A stretch of 64,000 nucleotides of DNA from Neisseriaceae bacterium JH1-16 (GCA_025989215.1 JAPDNP010000001.1:558001-622000), one strand, 5' to 3'. Numbered from the stretch's first letter, positions 16,684 through 25,922 are shown. Made by a program: numbers and translations. Notes: generated from the sequence alone by a model not told the origin.

Positions 16684-17793
16684 TCACTTCCGTTCCGGTG
16701 AAACGGCTTCATCGGCCGGCGGGCAGGCCTCAGGAGACGGAGCATTCAGCCAACGGCCAATCAGCCGGTAGGCAACGGCCAGTAGGGTCGGGCCGATAAA
16801 CAGGCCGATCAGGCCCATGCTGAGCAGGCCGCCGAGCACGCCGATGAAGATCAGCGCCAGAGGCATCTTGGCCCCGTGACTGATCAAGTAGGGCTTGAGG
16901 AAGTTGTCGATTGAGTTGACCAGCAGCAGCCCCCACAAACCAAGGAAGATCGCCATGCCGGTCTCGCCCTTGAACGCGAGCCAAGCGACCACCGGTGACC
17001 AGACCACCAGAGTCGGCATCTGTGCCACCGCGACCAGGAAGCAGACGAAGCCGATCAGCAACACGCCCGGCACGCCGGTGATCGCCACGCCAACGGCGGT
17101 CAACAGCGCTTGTGCCAATGCGGTGCCGACCACGCCGGTGGTGACGCCGCGCACGGTGCGCGCGACCAGTTCCGGCAAGTCGTCGTGCATATGGCCGCCG
17201 AGTTTGGCGACCAGTCGGCCGAAGCCATCCCACAGCTTGTCGCCGGACACTAGGAACAGGCCGGCGATCAGCATTGCCAGGATGATCTCGACCAGCCCCT
17301 TGCCCATCTGAGCACCTTGGGCGAGCAGCCAGCTGCCGACGTTGTCGAGCATCGGTTTGAAGCGCACGAATAGGCTGGGCAGGTCGGTCTGTGCGGTTTG
17401 CCATAACTGGGCGGCCTGATCGCCGATCAGCGGCAGTCCGATCAGCCAAGCGGGCGGATTGGGGATTTGGAAATTAGCGAGGCCGCCGTTGATGACGCTC
17501 TTCGATGGCACGAACTCGGCGACCGACATCACCATGAAGGTCAGCGGCACGACGAAGGCGATGACGAGCAGCAGGATGATCAGGGCTGCGGAGAGCTTGG
17601 GGCGGTTGCCCAATTTGGCGCGCAGCCAGGTGTGGCCCGGCCAGACCGAGATAGCGATGATGCCAGCCCACAGCATGGCTCCCAAAAATGGCTGCAGTAC
17701 CTTGAAGCAAGCGAAGACCAGGAGCAGAACTAGTGCCGCGCGTACCAGGCTCTCCATCGTAAACAATTGTTGAGGCCACTTCGGCGTTTGCAT
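16684..17793 (-). CDS. AI-2E family (TqsA/PerM-type) transporter
   Basis: A 369-residue inner membrane permease with about eight membrane segments. It has the family's central soluble stretch after the third segment (about residues 105-180), and SIDNFLKPYLISHGAKMPLALIFIGVLGG is recognisable near 290-318. Members export diverse compounds; the AI-2 link applies to TqsA only. A C-terminal acidic tail (EACPPADEAVSPERK) is cytoplasmic. The start at 17793 gives the normal length. It is divergent from the FAD oxidoreductase gene at 17920. Confidence 0.88.
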   Translation of the reverse strand: MQTPKWPQQLFTMESLVRAALVLLLVFACFKVLQPFLGAMLWAGIIAISVWPGHTWLRAKLGNRPKLSAALIILLLVIAFVVPLTFMVMSVAEFVPSKSVINGGLANFQIPNPPAWLIGLPLIGDQAAQLWQTAQTDLPSLFVRFKPMLDNVGSWLLAQGAQMGKGLVEIILAMLIAGLFLVSGDKLWDGFGRLVAKLGGHMHDDLPELVARTVRGVTTGVVGTALAQALLTAVGVAITGVPGVLLIGFVCFLVAVAQMPTLVVWSPVVAWLAFKGETGMAIFLGLWGLLLVNSIDNFLKPYLISHGAKMPLALIFIGVLGGLLSMGLIGLFIGPTLLAVAYRLIGRWLNAPSPEACPPADEAVSPERK

Positions 17794-17919
17794 TACGGCT
17801 CCGGACTTGTCATAAGAGATGCTGCATTCTAGCCCGAGCAGAATAAATTTCGGATATCCGGGCACCATTGCCCGGCATTTTCGTCTACAACAGCAGCAGT
17901 CAGACAAAGGAGAGAGTCC

Positions 17920-18882
17920 ATGGTAACGGCAGTAATCGGAGCGGGCCTCGCCGGTTTGACGGTGGCCCGACAGCTGGCGGCAGCCGGGCGGGCGGTGCGG
18001 GTGTTCGAGCGCAGCCGCGGCTTTGGCGGCCGGTTGGCGACGCGTCGTACCGACACGGCGGCGTTCGATCACGGTGCGCAATACTTTACCGTGCAGAGCG
18101 AGGTGTTTCGGGACACGGTGGCTGGCTGGCGCGAAGCCGGGCTGGTGCTGCCGTGGAGTGCGCGTTTTGTCGAGATCGGCGCGGAGGGCACCACGCCGGC
18201 ACGTGAATCGATACGCTATGTGGCGGTGCCGGGCATGAGTTGCCTGGGGCGGACCTTGGCCGAGGGTCTGAACGTGATGACGCAGAGTCGCGTGGTGGCG
18301 CTGACGCCGACCGGCGACAGCTGGCGTATCACACTGGACAATGGTGAAACCTATCCGGCCGACTCGCTGGTGCTGGCGGTGCCTGCACCGCAGGCGATGA
18401 CCTTGCTGGAAGGTGTGCACCGTTTCGCGACGCTGCTTGGCAAGGTGCAGTACGCCTCGTGCTGGAGCGTGATGCTGCAGGCGGAAGAGGGGTTGGACCC
18501 TGGCTGGGATGGCGCCTTCGTCTGCGACGGCGGCCCCTTGTCGTGGTTGGCGAACAATCGCTCCAAGCCCGGCCGTAATGGCGCCCCGTCCTGGGTCGCG
18601 CACGCCAGCCCGGCCTGGTCGGATGCGCATCGCAGCCATGCGCAGGATTGGGTGGCGCAGACCTTGCTGCGGGCGGCGAGGGAGTTGCTGGGGGGCACGC
18701 CGTTGATGCTGGAGAGCGTGCATCGCTGGCTATATGCGCGAGTGAGCCATCCCTTGGGCGAACCGTATCTATGGGATGAGATGCTGCGCCTGGGCGTGTG
18801 CGGCGACGGCATGATCGGTGAACGCGTCGAGTCGGCCTTCCTGAGCGGCCATCAGTTGGCCGAACGGATGCTGCAGGGCTAA
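17920..18882 (+). CDS. NAD(P)/FAD-dependent oxidoreductase (renalase-like)
   Basis: A 320-residue flavoprotein. The dinucleotide-binding GAGLAG is at residues 7-12, the acidic end of the second strand at FERSRGFGGR (about 29-38), and FDHGAQYFT near 50-58 is typical of the renalase/amine-oxidase-like family. The substrate is unknown. AAGGAGAG about 8 bases before the ATG is one of the best ribosome sites in the window. It is monocistronic, with a terminator 62 bp downstream. Confidence 0.88.
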   Translation: MVTAVIGAGLAGLTVARQLAAAGRAVRVFERSRGFGGRLATRRTDTAAFDHGAQYFTVQSEVFRDTVAGWREAGLVLPWSARFVEIGAEGTTPARESIRYVAVPGMSCLGRTLAEGLNVMTQSRVVALTPTGDSWRITLDNGETYPADSLVLAVPAPQAMTLLEGVHRFATLLGKVQYASCWSVMLQAEEGLDPGWDGAFVCDGGPLSWLANNRSKPGRNGAPSWVAHASPAWSDAHRSHAQDWVAQTLLRAARELLGGTPLMLESVHRWLYARVSHPLGEPYLWDEMLRLGVCGDGMIGERVESAFLSGHQLAERMLQG

Positions 18883-18943
18883 GCGGGCACTAGCTGCTCG
18901 CGATGCAGATTCGGGTTCGGTGGGGGTTGCCGACAATGCTGAC

Positions 18944-18972
18944 AGGCCGAGCGATGCTCGGCCTTTTGCTTT
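18944..18972 (+). terminator. Rho-independent terminator
   Basis: An AGGCCGAGC / GCTCGGCCT stem is followed by TTTGCTTTT, downstream of the FAD oxidoreductase gene. Confidence 0.9.
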
Positions 18973-19126
18973 TGGGACGGCTCAGAACCTGCTCACGATC
19001 TCGCGAACGAAGGGTCAACCAAGGCGAAATGACGCGAAACAGCGGAGTGTACATAGGGCACATGAGCATGTTGAGCGGCAGGTCGACGCAGCTTCCCCCG
19101 AGTGCAGCAGATCGTGAACAGCTTCT

Positions 19127-19744
19127 TCAGGCGGCGAGGGGTTTGCGCGCCACGACCTGCAACACCGCGGCCATGCCGGTGTGCAGACGGCCTTCCTGGA
19201 CGCTGCGGTGTACTTCGGCGAACTGCAGCAACTCTAGCCCTGCCAATTCCTCGCGGACTTCGTCCGGCTCCAGCAGCAGATCGACATCCTTGGGCCCGCC
19301 GGTGCCGAAAGCGAGCTGGCGTGGGGTGTAGCCTTCCAACAGCAGTACGCCACCCGGAGTCAGGCCGGCGACCACATCGCGCAGCACCCGGGCGCGTAGC
19401 GCAGTCGGCAGGTGACAGAACACCGAGACGATGCCTTGCCAAGCGCTGGGCTCTACCCGGTAGTTGTCCAAGTCTGCCTGCAAGATCGTTACCGATACGG
19501 CACGGCGTTCGGCCAACTGGGCGACCTTGATCAGACCGGCGCTGGCCGCGTCGAGGGCGGTGACGAGCAGACCCTGGCCGGCGAGGTAGACCGCGTTGCG
19601 GCCTTCGCCTTCGCCCAGGCTGAGCACGGCGCCGCCGGCCGGCAGCAGATGACTGTGCTGGCGCAGAAAATCGTTGGGTTCGGTGCCGTAGACATAGTCG
19701 GCGGCGGCGAACTTGGGGTTCCAGAACAGGGCGGCGTCACTCAT
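19127..19744 (-). CDS. Class I SAM-dependent methyltransferase
   Basis: A 205-residue methyltransferase. Motif I is LSLGEGEGRN at residues 41-50, an acidic second-strand end is at TALDAAS, and QADLDNYRVEP follows. The N-terminus (FWNPKFAAADYVYGTEPNDFL) is like the TehB/thiopurine-type group that methylates small molecules or metalloids. The substrate is unknown. The start at 19744 (MSDAALFW) removes a cysteine-rich 13-residue extension that does not fit the family. Confidence 0.87.
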   Translation of the reverse strand: MSDAALFWNPKFAAADYVYGTEPNDFLRQHSHLLPAGGAVLSLGEGEGRNAVYLAGQGLLVTALDAASAGLIKVAQLAERRAVSVTILQADLDNYRVEPSAWQGIVSVFCHLPTALRARVLRDVVAGLTPGGVLLLEGYTPRQLAFGTGGPKDVDLLLEPDEVREELAGLELLQFAEVHRSVQEGRLHTGMAAVLQVVARKPLAA

Positions 19745-19815
19745 GATGCAAATTCCGGCAAGACAACCTGCGCAGACTAGCACGCCATCCAGGGATGGGC
19801 GAGGACTAGCCGACG

Positions 19816-19841
19816 TGAAAACGGCCCCGAAAGGGGCCGTG
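19816..19841 (-). terminator. Terminator of the lipoprotein gene
   Basis: A CGGCCCC/GGGGCCG stem with a short loop is followed on the minus strand by TTTTC, 23 bp after the lipoprotein stop. Confidence 0.8.
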
Positions 19842-19863
19842 AGCGATGCGCGACGGCAGGGAC

Positions 19864-20508
19864 TCAGCCCTGGTGGTTCTGGATCGTGGTCAGCACGTCC
19901 TTGGGTTTGAACAGCGGCTCGCCCGGGCTCGCGTAGGTGGTCAGCTTGCCATGCTCCCAGAGTCCGACTTCGAGCTTCTGGTTTTCGGTGTCGATCAGCA
20001 GGTAGGCGGCGTCCTTACCGCCCTGATGCTTGCGGTTGCCGAGCACGTAGAGCACGCGTTCGCGCTGCAAGGGGCCGGAGACTTCCATGTTCTTCTTGAA
20101 GACAGCGAACTGGTCGCCCAGCAGCGCCTTCAGATCGGGGGTGATCGCGCTGTCGTCGTAGAGCTTGATGTCGTTGGGGTACTTGCCGATTTCGGTCTGC
20201 AGCAGGGCCCACTTGCTGGCCTTTTCGGTGGCCTTGGCAATGCCCTTGAGCGAGTCGACCGCACCGCCGACCGCCGGATTGGATGCGGCCAGCGCGTCGA
20301 GCTTTTGCTTGGCCTGCGAGGCAGCGGCGCTGGCCTGCTGTTTCAGATCGTTCAGCGGGGCGCTGGCGGCGGATTGCAGCGCCTCGTGCGTTTGGCCGAT
20401 CGCACTGGAGGCGGCTTCCTGCATCTTGGCCGTGTCCTGCTTGCCGCAGGCGGTCAGTGCGGTGGCGGAAACAAGCATGGCAAGCAGCAGCGGGGTAGTT
20501 CGGGTCAT
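19864..20508 (-). CDS. Predicted lipoprotein of unknown function
   Basis: A 214-residue protein with a signal peptide and lipobox LTAC (C21). The next 80 residues are Ala/Gln/Lys-rich and helical, with heptad-like spacing (possible coiled coil). A globular C-terminal half follows (DIKLYDDSAITPDLKALLG, then AAYLLIDTENQKLEVGLWE). I do not recognise a named family. It has its own terminator and no operon partner. Probably periplasmic, membrane-anchored. Confidence 0.75.
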   Translation of the reverse strand: MTRTTPLLLAMLVSATALTACGKQDTAKMQEAASSAIGQTHEALQSAASAPLNDLKQQASAAASQAKQKLDALAASNPAVGGAVDSLKGIAKATEKASKWALLQTEIGKYPNDIKLYDDSAITPDLKALLGDQFAVFKKNMEVSGPLQRERVLYVLGNRKHQGGKDAAYLLIDTENQKLEVGLWEHGKLTTYASPGEPLFKPKDVLTTIQNHQG

Positions 20509-20679
20509 CGAGAATCCTGAGTTTTCGAGCTGATAGCTAATAAGACTAGAGCTTGCGTGCGGGGTTCGCCAGTGCCGCGACAGAAAGGGAACGCGTCGTC
20601 ACAAAGCGTCACGAACCAGGATGCACGACCCGGCAGGGCAGGACAGGGTAGAATGCCCGATTATCCAAGGAGTCCCGCC

Positions 20680-20949
20680 ATGAAAAGAACCGACCTAGAA
20701 AAGAATAAGGGCCTCAAGATCAACGGCCAGATGAAGGGCCAGGCTGTTCCGGCTCGCTTCGGCCAGGAGGCGGCCACGGTGCTCGACAAGCGCGAACAGC
20801 GCAAGCTCGACCAGGCGCTGGGTCTGGTGCCGTTCGCGGTGAAGCTGAACAGCGAACTGGTCGGTCAGCTGCAGGCACTGGCGACCGAGCGCAAGGTTGG
20901 CATGAATGATCTGGTGGCCGAGCTGCTGAAGAAGGGCCTGGCTAGCTGA
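20680..20949 (+). CDS. Conserved small basic protein
   Basis: An 89-residue protein with N-terminal lysine-rich segment and a C-terminal helix pair (FAVKLNSELVGQLQALA, then MNDLVAELLKKGL) that resembles a ribbon-helix-helix DNA-binding core. AAGGAG lies 8 bases before the ATG at 20680. I do not know a function. A long inverted repeat follows and would end transcription. Confidence 0.7.
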   Translation: MKRTDLEKNKGLKINGQMKGQAVPARFGQEAATVLDKREQRKLDQALGLVPFAVKLNSELVGQLQALATERKVGMNDLVAELLKKGLAS

Positions 20950-20971
20950 GTCAGCGACGGCCAAGGAGTAA

Positions 20972-21020
20972 GACGGCCGGTCGTGGCAAGGAGCAATCCC
21001 TGCCACGGCCGGCCGTTGTC
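20972..21020. terminator. Long inverted repeat between convergent genes
   Basis: Two arms of about 16 bases (ACGGCCGGTCGTGGCA and its near-complement) flank a 12-base loop between the small basic protein gene and cobB. It has little T-tail, so it could work as a strong hairpin terminator for both sides. Confidence 0.65.
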
Positions 21021-21028
21021 ATTGGTGC

Positions 21029-22330
21029 TTACGGTTTGAACAGCGCTGCAGCCGCCACGGGGTTGGACGGGAAGTAGGCATGCAGATAGCTCGCCACAAT
21101 GCTGCCGTGGCGATAGAGCGCCTCGCCGGTACCGCTGCCGCTGGCACGCTGCGCGTGGGTCAGCGGCGCGAGCGGGGTGACGGTGCTCGTGTAATGGAAG
21201 GTGTGACCGCGCAGGGTCTGTCCGCCCAACGTCACCGACTGCAGGCCCAGGCCGGCGAGGCGCCGGCCGAGCGTAGCGTGGCCGGGCAGCAGGCCGAGCA
21301 TGCTGCCGCTTCGGCCAGCCTTGTCGGTCAGCGTGTCCAGCAGGTAGAGCATGCCGCCGCATTCGGCGTAGAGCGGTTTGCCGGCGGCGACGTGCTCTCT
21401 CAAGCCGGTCGCAGCCTTGAGGTTGGCCGAAAGCGTGGCGAGATGCAGCTCCGGATAACCGCCGGGCAGGTAGATCGCGTCGGCCGGGGGCGGGGGCTCG
21501 TCGGCCAGCGGCGAGAAGAACGCCAACTCGGCGCCGAGTTCGGCCAACAGCTCCAGATTGGCCGGGTAGATGAAGGAGAACGCCTTGTCGCGGGCGACGG
21601 CGATGCGCACGCCGGATAAGAGCTGCGGCAGCGCTTCGGCCAACGTTGGCCGAAAGGCGACCGGCGGTGGCAGTGCGGTCAGTTCGGTGGCGGCGATCTG
21701 CGCGGCTGCCTGCTGCAGACGGTGTTCCAGGTCGGCGATTTCCTGAGCCTGCACCAGCCCCAGGTGGCGTTCCGGCAGCGTCATCGCCTCGTCGCGCATC
21801 ACCGTGCCCAGGCAGCGCAGCGATGGCGGTAGGGCCTGCAGCAGCATTTCGGCGTGGCGGGCGCTGGCGACGCGGTTGGCCAGCACGCCGTAGAACGGCA
21901 GGCCGGGGCGGAAGCTCGCCAGGCCGTGCGCAACGGCGGCGAAGGTCTGCGCCATGCCGGTGGTGTCGATCACCGGCAGTACCGGCACGCCGAAGGTGGC
22001 GGCGAGGTCCGCGCTGGATGGCGTGCCGTCGAACAGCCCCATGCTGCCCTCGATCAGGATCAGGTCGGCATCGCCGGCCGCATCGTATAGCCGGCGCCGG
22101 CAGTCTTCCTCGCCGGTCATCCACAGATCGAGCGAGTAGACCGGGTGGCCCGATGCGCGTTCCAGGATGTACGGGTCGAGAAAGTCCGGGCCGGTCTTGA
22201 ACACCCGGACGGTACGGCCCTGGTCGCGGTGATAGCGAGCGAGACCGGCGGTGAGCGTGGTCTTGCCCTGGTGCGAGGCCGGGGCGGTGAGGAACAGCGC
22301 CGGGCAGTGGCGCACAGTGTCGGCGCCCAT
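21029..22330 (-). CDS. cobB: Cobyrinate a,c-diamide synthase
   Basis: A 433-residue glutamine-dependent amidase (CobB/CbiA family) that converts cobyrinic or hydrogenobyrinic acid to the a,c-diamide with ATP. The P-loop-like TAPASHQGKTTLTAG is at residues 15-29. The C-terminal glutaminase domain has the catalytic Cys at 324 (AECGGML) and a His near 420 (SYLHAYF). It starts 1 bp after the cobO stop, as the last gene of the minus-strand uptake/adenosylation group. Two abutting copies of the iterated 10-mer sit inside it at 21635-21654. Confidence 0.95.
   Translation of the reverse strand: MGADTVRHCPALFLTAPASHQGKTTLTAGLARYHRDQGRTVRVFKTGPDFLDPYILERASGHPVYSLDLWMTGEEDCRRRLYDAAGDADLILIEGSMGLFDGTPSSADLAATFGVPVLPVIDTTGMAQTFAAVAHGLASFRPGLPFYGVLANRVASARHAEMLLQALPPSLRCLGTVMRDEAMTLPERHLGLVQAQEIADLEHRLQQAAAQIAATELTALPPPVAFRPTLAEALPQLLSGVRIAVARDKAFSFIYPANLELLAELGAELAFFSPLADEPPPPADAIYLPGGYPELHLATLSANLKAATGLREHVAAGKPLYAECGGMLYLLDTLTDKAGRSGSMLGLLPGHATLGRRLAGLGLQSVTLGGQTLRGHTFHYTSTVTPLAPLTHAQRASGSGTGEALYRHGSIVASYLHAYFPSNPVAAAALFKP
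21635..21654. repeat. Perfect palindrome of two abutting GTTGGCCGAA motifs
   Basis: TTCGGCCAAC is directly followed by its reverse complement, giving a perfect 20-bp palindrome inside cobB. It is the only place in the window where two copies of the iterated 10-mer abut. On the coding strand it reads as part of FRPTLAEALP. Confidence 0.9.
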
Positions 22331-22331
22331 C

Positions 22332-22934
22332 TCAGAACTCGACGCCCTGTTGCGCCTTGACGCCCTGCTCGCGGTAGGGGTGCTTGACCAGGCGCATCTC
22401 GGTAACGAGGTCCGCCGCCTCGATCAGCGCCTCGGGTGCGTGTCGGCCGGTGACCACCACGTGCAGGTCGGGAGAGCGGGCGGCGAATACCGCCAGCACC
22501 TCGTCCAGCGGCAGGTAGTCGTACTTCAGCACGATATTGAGTTCGTCGAGGATCACCATGTCGTACTCGTCGCTTTCGATCATGCGGCGCGCTTCATCCC
22601 AGCCCTTGCGGGCGGTGGCGATGTCGGCGTCGCGGTCCTGGGTGTTCCAGGTATAGCCCTCGCCCATGGTGAGGAAGTCGCAGTTGTCGAAGCCGCCCAA
22701 GAGGTCGCGCTCGGCGGTGTGCAGTGCGCCCTTGATGAACTGCACCACGCCCAGGCGCATGCCGTGGCCGACCACGCGCAGCCCCATGCCGAAGGCGGCG
22801 CTGCTCTTGCCCTTGCCAGTGCCTGTGTGGACGATCAGCAGGCCCTTTTCCTTGGATGCTGCCGCCTTTTTCTTTTCGAAGCCTGCCTTGCGCCGTTCGG
22901 TCATGCGCTGGTGGGAAGCCGGATCGGTTTTCAT
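22332..22934 (-). CDS. cobO: Cob(I)yrinic acid a,c-diamide adenosyltransferase
   Basis: A 200-residue CobA/CobO/BtuR-type enzyme that moves the 5'-deoxyadenosyl group of ATP to cobalt. The P-loop HTGTGKGKSSA is at residues 36-46, and GLRVVGHGMRLGVVQFIKG and DMVILDELNIVL are typical. A lysine-rich first 30 residues precede the fold, as in many CobO proteins. It is tightly coupled to cobB downstream and lies 34 bp after the btuC-type gene. Confidence 0.96.
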   Translation of the reverse strand: MKTDPASHQRMTERRKAGFEKKKAAASKEKGLLIVHTGTGKGKSSAAFGMGLRVVGHGMRLGVVQFIKGALHTAERDLLGGFDNCDFLTMGEGYTWNTQDRDADIATARKGWDEARRMIESDEYDMVILDELNIVLKYDYLPLDEVLAVFAARSPDLHVVVTGRHAPEALIEAADLVTEMRLVKHPYREQGVKAQQGVEF

Positions 22935-22968
22935 GGGAAATCCTTGTAGAGCGTAACGAGTTGGCCGA

Positions 22969-24036
22969 TCAACGATAGCGCATCAGCCAGATGAAGAAGC
23001 CGCCGCCGATCGCAGCGGTGCCGACGCCGACCGGGATGTCCTCCGGGGCGATCAGCGAGCGGGCGGCGACGTCGACCCAGATCAGGAAGATCGCGCCGAT
23101 CAGGCCGCTGGCCGGCAGCAGGCGGCGGTGGTCGGTGCCGACGAACTGCCTGGCGATGTGCGGGATCATCAGGCCGACGAAGCCGATCGAGCCGCTGATG
23201 GCGACCATCACCCCGGTCATCAGCGAGGCGATGACGAATACCGTCAGCCGCAGTGCCGATACGCGGATGCCCAGCGCAGTGGCGGTCTGTTCGCCGGCCA
23301 TCAGCGCATTGAGCGAACGCCCCAGGCCGACCAGCACGACGAAGCCTATCAGCAGCACCAGCGCCGGGATCGGCAGCAGGTTCCAGCGCGCCAGCCCTAG
23401 GCCGCCCAGCATCCAGAACACCACCGACGAGGCCGAGCGGTGGTCGCCCAGGTACAGCATCAGGTTGGCCATCGCCATCACGAAGAACGACACGGCCACA
23501 CCGGCCAACAGCAGCCGGTCGGCGTTGAGCCGGCGTTGGCGCAGCGCCACCGTCATCACGATGGCCATGCTGGCCAGCGCCCCGGCGAAGGCTGCCAACG
23601 GCAGGGTGAGGCTCCCAACCACATTGCCAGTAAACACGATCACCGCGATCGCGCCGAAGGTGGCACCGGAACTGACGCCCAGCAGGTGCGGGTCGGCCAA
23701 CTTGTTGAGGGTGACCGCCTGCAGCGACGCGCCGACCAGCGCCAGGCCGGCGCCGACCAGGCCGCCGAGCAGCACGCGCGGAAAGCGCAGCTGCCAGACG
23801 ATCACATCCTGGCCGGGACTCCAGCCCAGGTTGGCCGAATCGGCGTGCGCCAGGCCCAGATGGTGCAGCAGGATGCCCCAGCTGTTCGCCAGGCTGACCG
23901 GCACCGGGCCCAGCCCCACCGCGATCAGGATCGAGACCAGCAGCGCGGCCAGCAGCGTCGCGATGATCAGCGGGAAGGCGTCGCGCCGCGAACGGGCCGC
24001 GTCGGCCGGCAAGATGGCGGAGCGGGACGCGCTCAT
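22969..24036 (-). CDS. btuC: Cobalamin ABC transporter permease, FecCD family
   Basis: A 355-residue inner membrane permease with about ten hydrophobic segments. It carries PRVLLGGLVGAGLALVGASLQ and the cytoplasmic-loop GSIGFVGLMIPHIAR near residue 285, both signatures of the FecCD/BtuC family. It directly abuts the periplasmic-binding protein gene. Vitamin B12 as substrate is inferred from its place among cobalamin genes; sequence alone would also allow an iron-chelate transporter. Confidence 0.88.
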   Translation of the reverse strand: MSASRSAILPADAARSRRDAFPLIIATLLAALLVSILIAVGLGPVPVSLANSWGILLHHLGLAHADSANLGWSPGQDVIVWQLRFPRVLLGGLVGAGLALVGASLQAVTLNKLADPHLLGVSSGATFGAIAVIVFTGNVVGSLTLPLAAFAGALASMAIVMTVALRQRRLNADRLLLAGVAVSFFVMAMANLMLYLGDHRSASSVVFWMLGGLGLARWNLLPIPALVLLIGFVVLVGLGRSLNALMAGEQTATALGIRVSALRLTVFVIASLMTGVMVAISGSIGFVGLMIPHIARQFVGTDHRRLLPASGLIGAIFLIWVDVAARSLIAPEDIPVGVGTAAIGGGFFIWLMRYR

Positions 24037-25008
24037 TTACCGGAACGCCTTCGGGTGCAGGCCGCGGGCCAGCGTGGCGACGGCGTCGATACTGGCGATG
24101 CCCGGCGTGGCGGAATCGTAGGGCAGCACGATGAAGCGGTCGTTCTTCACCGCGTCCATCTGCTTCAGTGCCGGGTTGTTGCGCAGGAAGGAGCGCTTCT
24201 GCTCGGCGGTGACGTTGCCGTAGTCGATGATCACGATCACCTGCGGGTTGCGCGCCACCACGGTCTCCCAGTTCACCCGGGTCCAGCTGGCGTTGACGTC
24301 GTTCATGATGTTGCGACCGCCGGCAGCGGCGATCAGCGCGTCGGGCATCGCCAGGCGGCCGGCGGTGAAGGGGCGGTCCTCGCCGCTGTCGTAAACGAAC
24401 ACTTGCGGCTCGCCCGGGTCCTTGGCGACCTGCTGGCGGATGGCGGCGGCTCGCGCCTTCATGTCGGCGACCAGCTTGGTCGCGCGCGGTTCGACATCGA
24501 AGATGCGACCGAGGTTGCCGATGTCGCGGTAGACGTCGTCCAGGCTGGCGGCCGGGCGCTTCATGATATGGGCGCAGGATTCGGTCAGCTCGTAGACCTG
24601 GATGCCCAGCGGCGTCAGCGTGGCCGGAGTCAGGTCGCCGCCCACGCGCAGGCCGTAGTTCCAGCCGGCGAACAGGAAGTCGGCGTTTCGGCCGACCAGG
24701 GTTTCCACCGAGGGGTTTTCGCGCGCCAGTTCTGGCAAGGTGCCCAGCGCCTTCTTCAGCGGGGCGTTGAGCTTGTTCCAGCCGGTGATGCCGGTGTAGC
24801 CGACCATGCGGTTCTGCAGGCCGAGCGCCACCATCATCTCGGTCATATTGATGTCGTGGCTGACCGCTCGCTGCGGCGCCCGTGCGAAGGTGACTTGGCG
24901 GTCGCAGCTCTGCACGGTCAGCGGGTAGCGGGTGGCGTTGGCTTGGGCGCTGAGCAACGTAGCCAGACCGGCTAGCGCCAGGAGCGGGAGAGGACGGTTA
25001 AGCTTCAT
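24037..25008 (-). CDS. btuF: Cobalamin-type ABC transporter periplasmic binding protein
   Basis: A 323-residue secreted protein with a Sec signal (MKLNRPLPLLALAGLATLLSA, cleavage after ANA). It belongs to the TroA-like/FepB-BtuF binding-protein fold (VSHDINMTEMMVALGL, then NPQVIVIIDYG). The start at 25008 gives a normal signal peptide and overlaps the ATPase gene by 11 bp. B12 specificity is inferred from context. It delivers ligand to the permease encoded directly downstream. Confidence 0.86.
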   Translation of the reverse strand: MKLNRPLPLLALAGLATLLSAQANATRYPLTVQSCDRQVTFARAPQRAVSHDINMTEMMVALGLQNRMVGYTGITGWNKLNAPLKKALGTLPELARENPSVETLVGRNADFLFAGWNYGLRVGGDLTPATLTPLGIQVYELTESCAHIMKRPAASLDDVYRDIGNLGRIFDVEPRATKLVADMKARAAAIRQQVAKDPGEPQVFVYDSGEDRPFTAGRLAMPDALIAAAGGRNIMNDVNASWTRVNWETVVARNPQVIVIIDYGNVTAEQKRSFLRNNPALKQMDAVKNDRFIVLPYDSATPGIASIDAVATLARGLHPKAFR

Positions 25009-25792
25009 GGTCTTGTTCTTGTGTGATGAGAGTGATGCGCGGATGGCCCGCGATTGGGTGGGCATCGACCAGTGCCCGGACGCCGAACACCCGGTCGAGC
25101 AGGTCGGCGGTCAGTACCTCGGCCGGCGAACCGTCGGCGACGATGCGGCCGCGCTGCAGCACGTAGAGCCGGTCGCAGAACGCCGCCGCCAGGTTCAGGT
25201 CGTGCAGCGTCGCGACGGTGCTGATGCCCAAGCGGCGCACCAGCCGCAGCAGCTCGAGCTGGTGGCGTAGGTCGAGGTGGTTGGTCGGCTCGTCCAGGAT
25301 CAGCAGCGACGGCTGCTGGGCCAGCGCCCGCGCCAGCAGCGCGCGCTGCTTCTCGCCGCCGGACAGCGTCTCGAATGGGTGGTGCTGCCGGGACAGCAGG
25401 CCGACCTGTTCCAGCGCCTGGCTGACGATGGCGATGTCTTCGGCGCTGTCGCCCTGGAACAGCGACTTGTGAGGCGTGCGGCCCATGTCGACCACCTCGC
25501 GTACCGACAGGCCGAAGTCCTCGGGGAATTCCTGCAGCACCACCGCGGCATGGCGGGCGTGCCAGTGGCCGGGCTGCTGCCAGATGTCCTGTGCAGCCAG
25601 GCTGACCGTGCCGGCCAGCGGCCGGTGGTAGCGAAACGCACAGCACAGGCTGCTGGTCTTGCCGCTGCCGTTCGGGCCGATCACGCCGACGAACTCGCCG
25701 GGGTGTACCGCGAGGCTGACTTGTTTGAGGATCAGGTCGGTCGGGGCGGCGTGTGGTGCCCAGTCGACCCGGTCGAGGCTTAGCGATGACAT
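24998..25792 (-). CDS. btuD: Cobalamin-type ABC transporter ATPase
   Basis: A 264-residue ABC ATPase. Walker A is GPNGSGKT at residues 39-46, the signature LSGGEKQR is near 143-150, Walker B is LLILDEPTNHLDL near 162, and the switch His lies in ATLHDLN. It powers import through the BtuC-type permease. The gene order is ATPase, binding protein, permease, with overlapping or abutting ends. Confidence 0.9.
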   Translation of the reverse strand: MSSLSLDRVDWAPHAAPTDLILKQVSLAVHPGEFVGVIGPNGSGKTSSLCCAFRYHRPLAGTVSLAAQDIWQQPGHWHARHAAVVLQEFPEDFGLSVREVVDMGRTPHKSLFQGDSAEDIAIVSQALEQVGLLSRQHHPFETLSGGEKQRALLARALAQQPSLLILDEPTNHLDLRHQLELLRLVRRLGISTVATLHDLNLAAAFCDRLYVLQRGRIVADGSPAEVLTADLLDRVFGVRALVDAHPIAGHPRITLITQEQDHEA

Positions 25793-25922
25793 GGCTGGCG
25801 GTCGTGGTGAAGCGAAGCGCGATTCAATATCGTTACGCTGTAATGTTTCGGTTGGCGCCGGCGATGCAGAATGGTCGGCCGGGTGGGCATCGGCAAGGTC
25901 GGTGCCTCGTTCGGTATCGCGC

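Noticed and set aside
23440-24975. Plus-strand open frame of 511 codons over the btuC and btuF genes
   Set aside because: Its product is Gln/His/Arg/Val-rich, as expected from the antisense of a GC-rich gene. The minus-strand genes have clear families.
25793-25922. Second cobalamin riboswitch before btuD
   Set aside because: No B12 box or GCTGCCCCCGCAAC-type block is present in this 130-bp gap.
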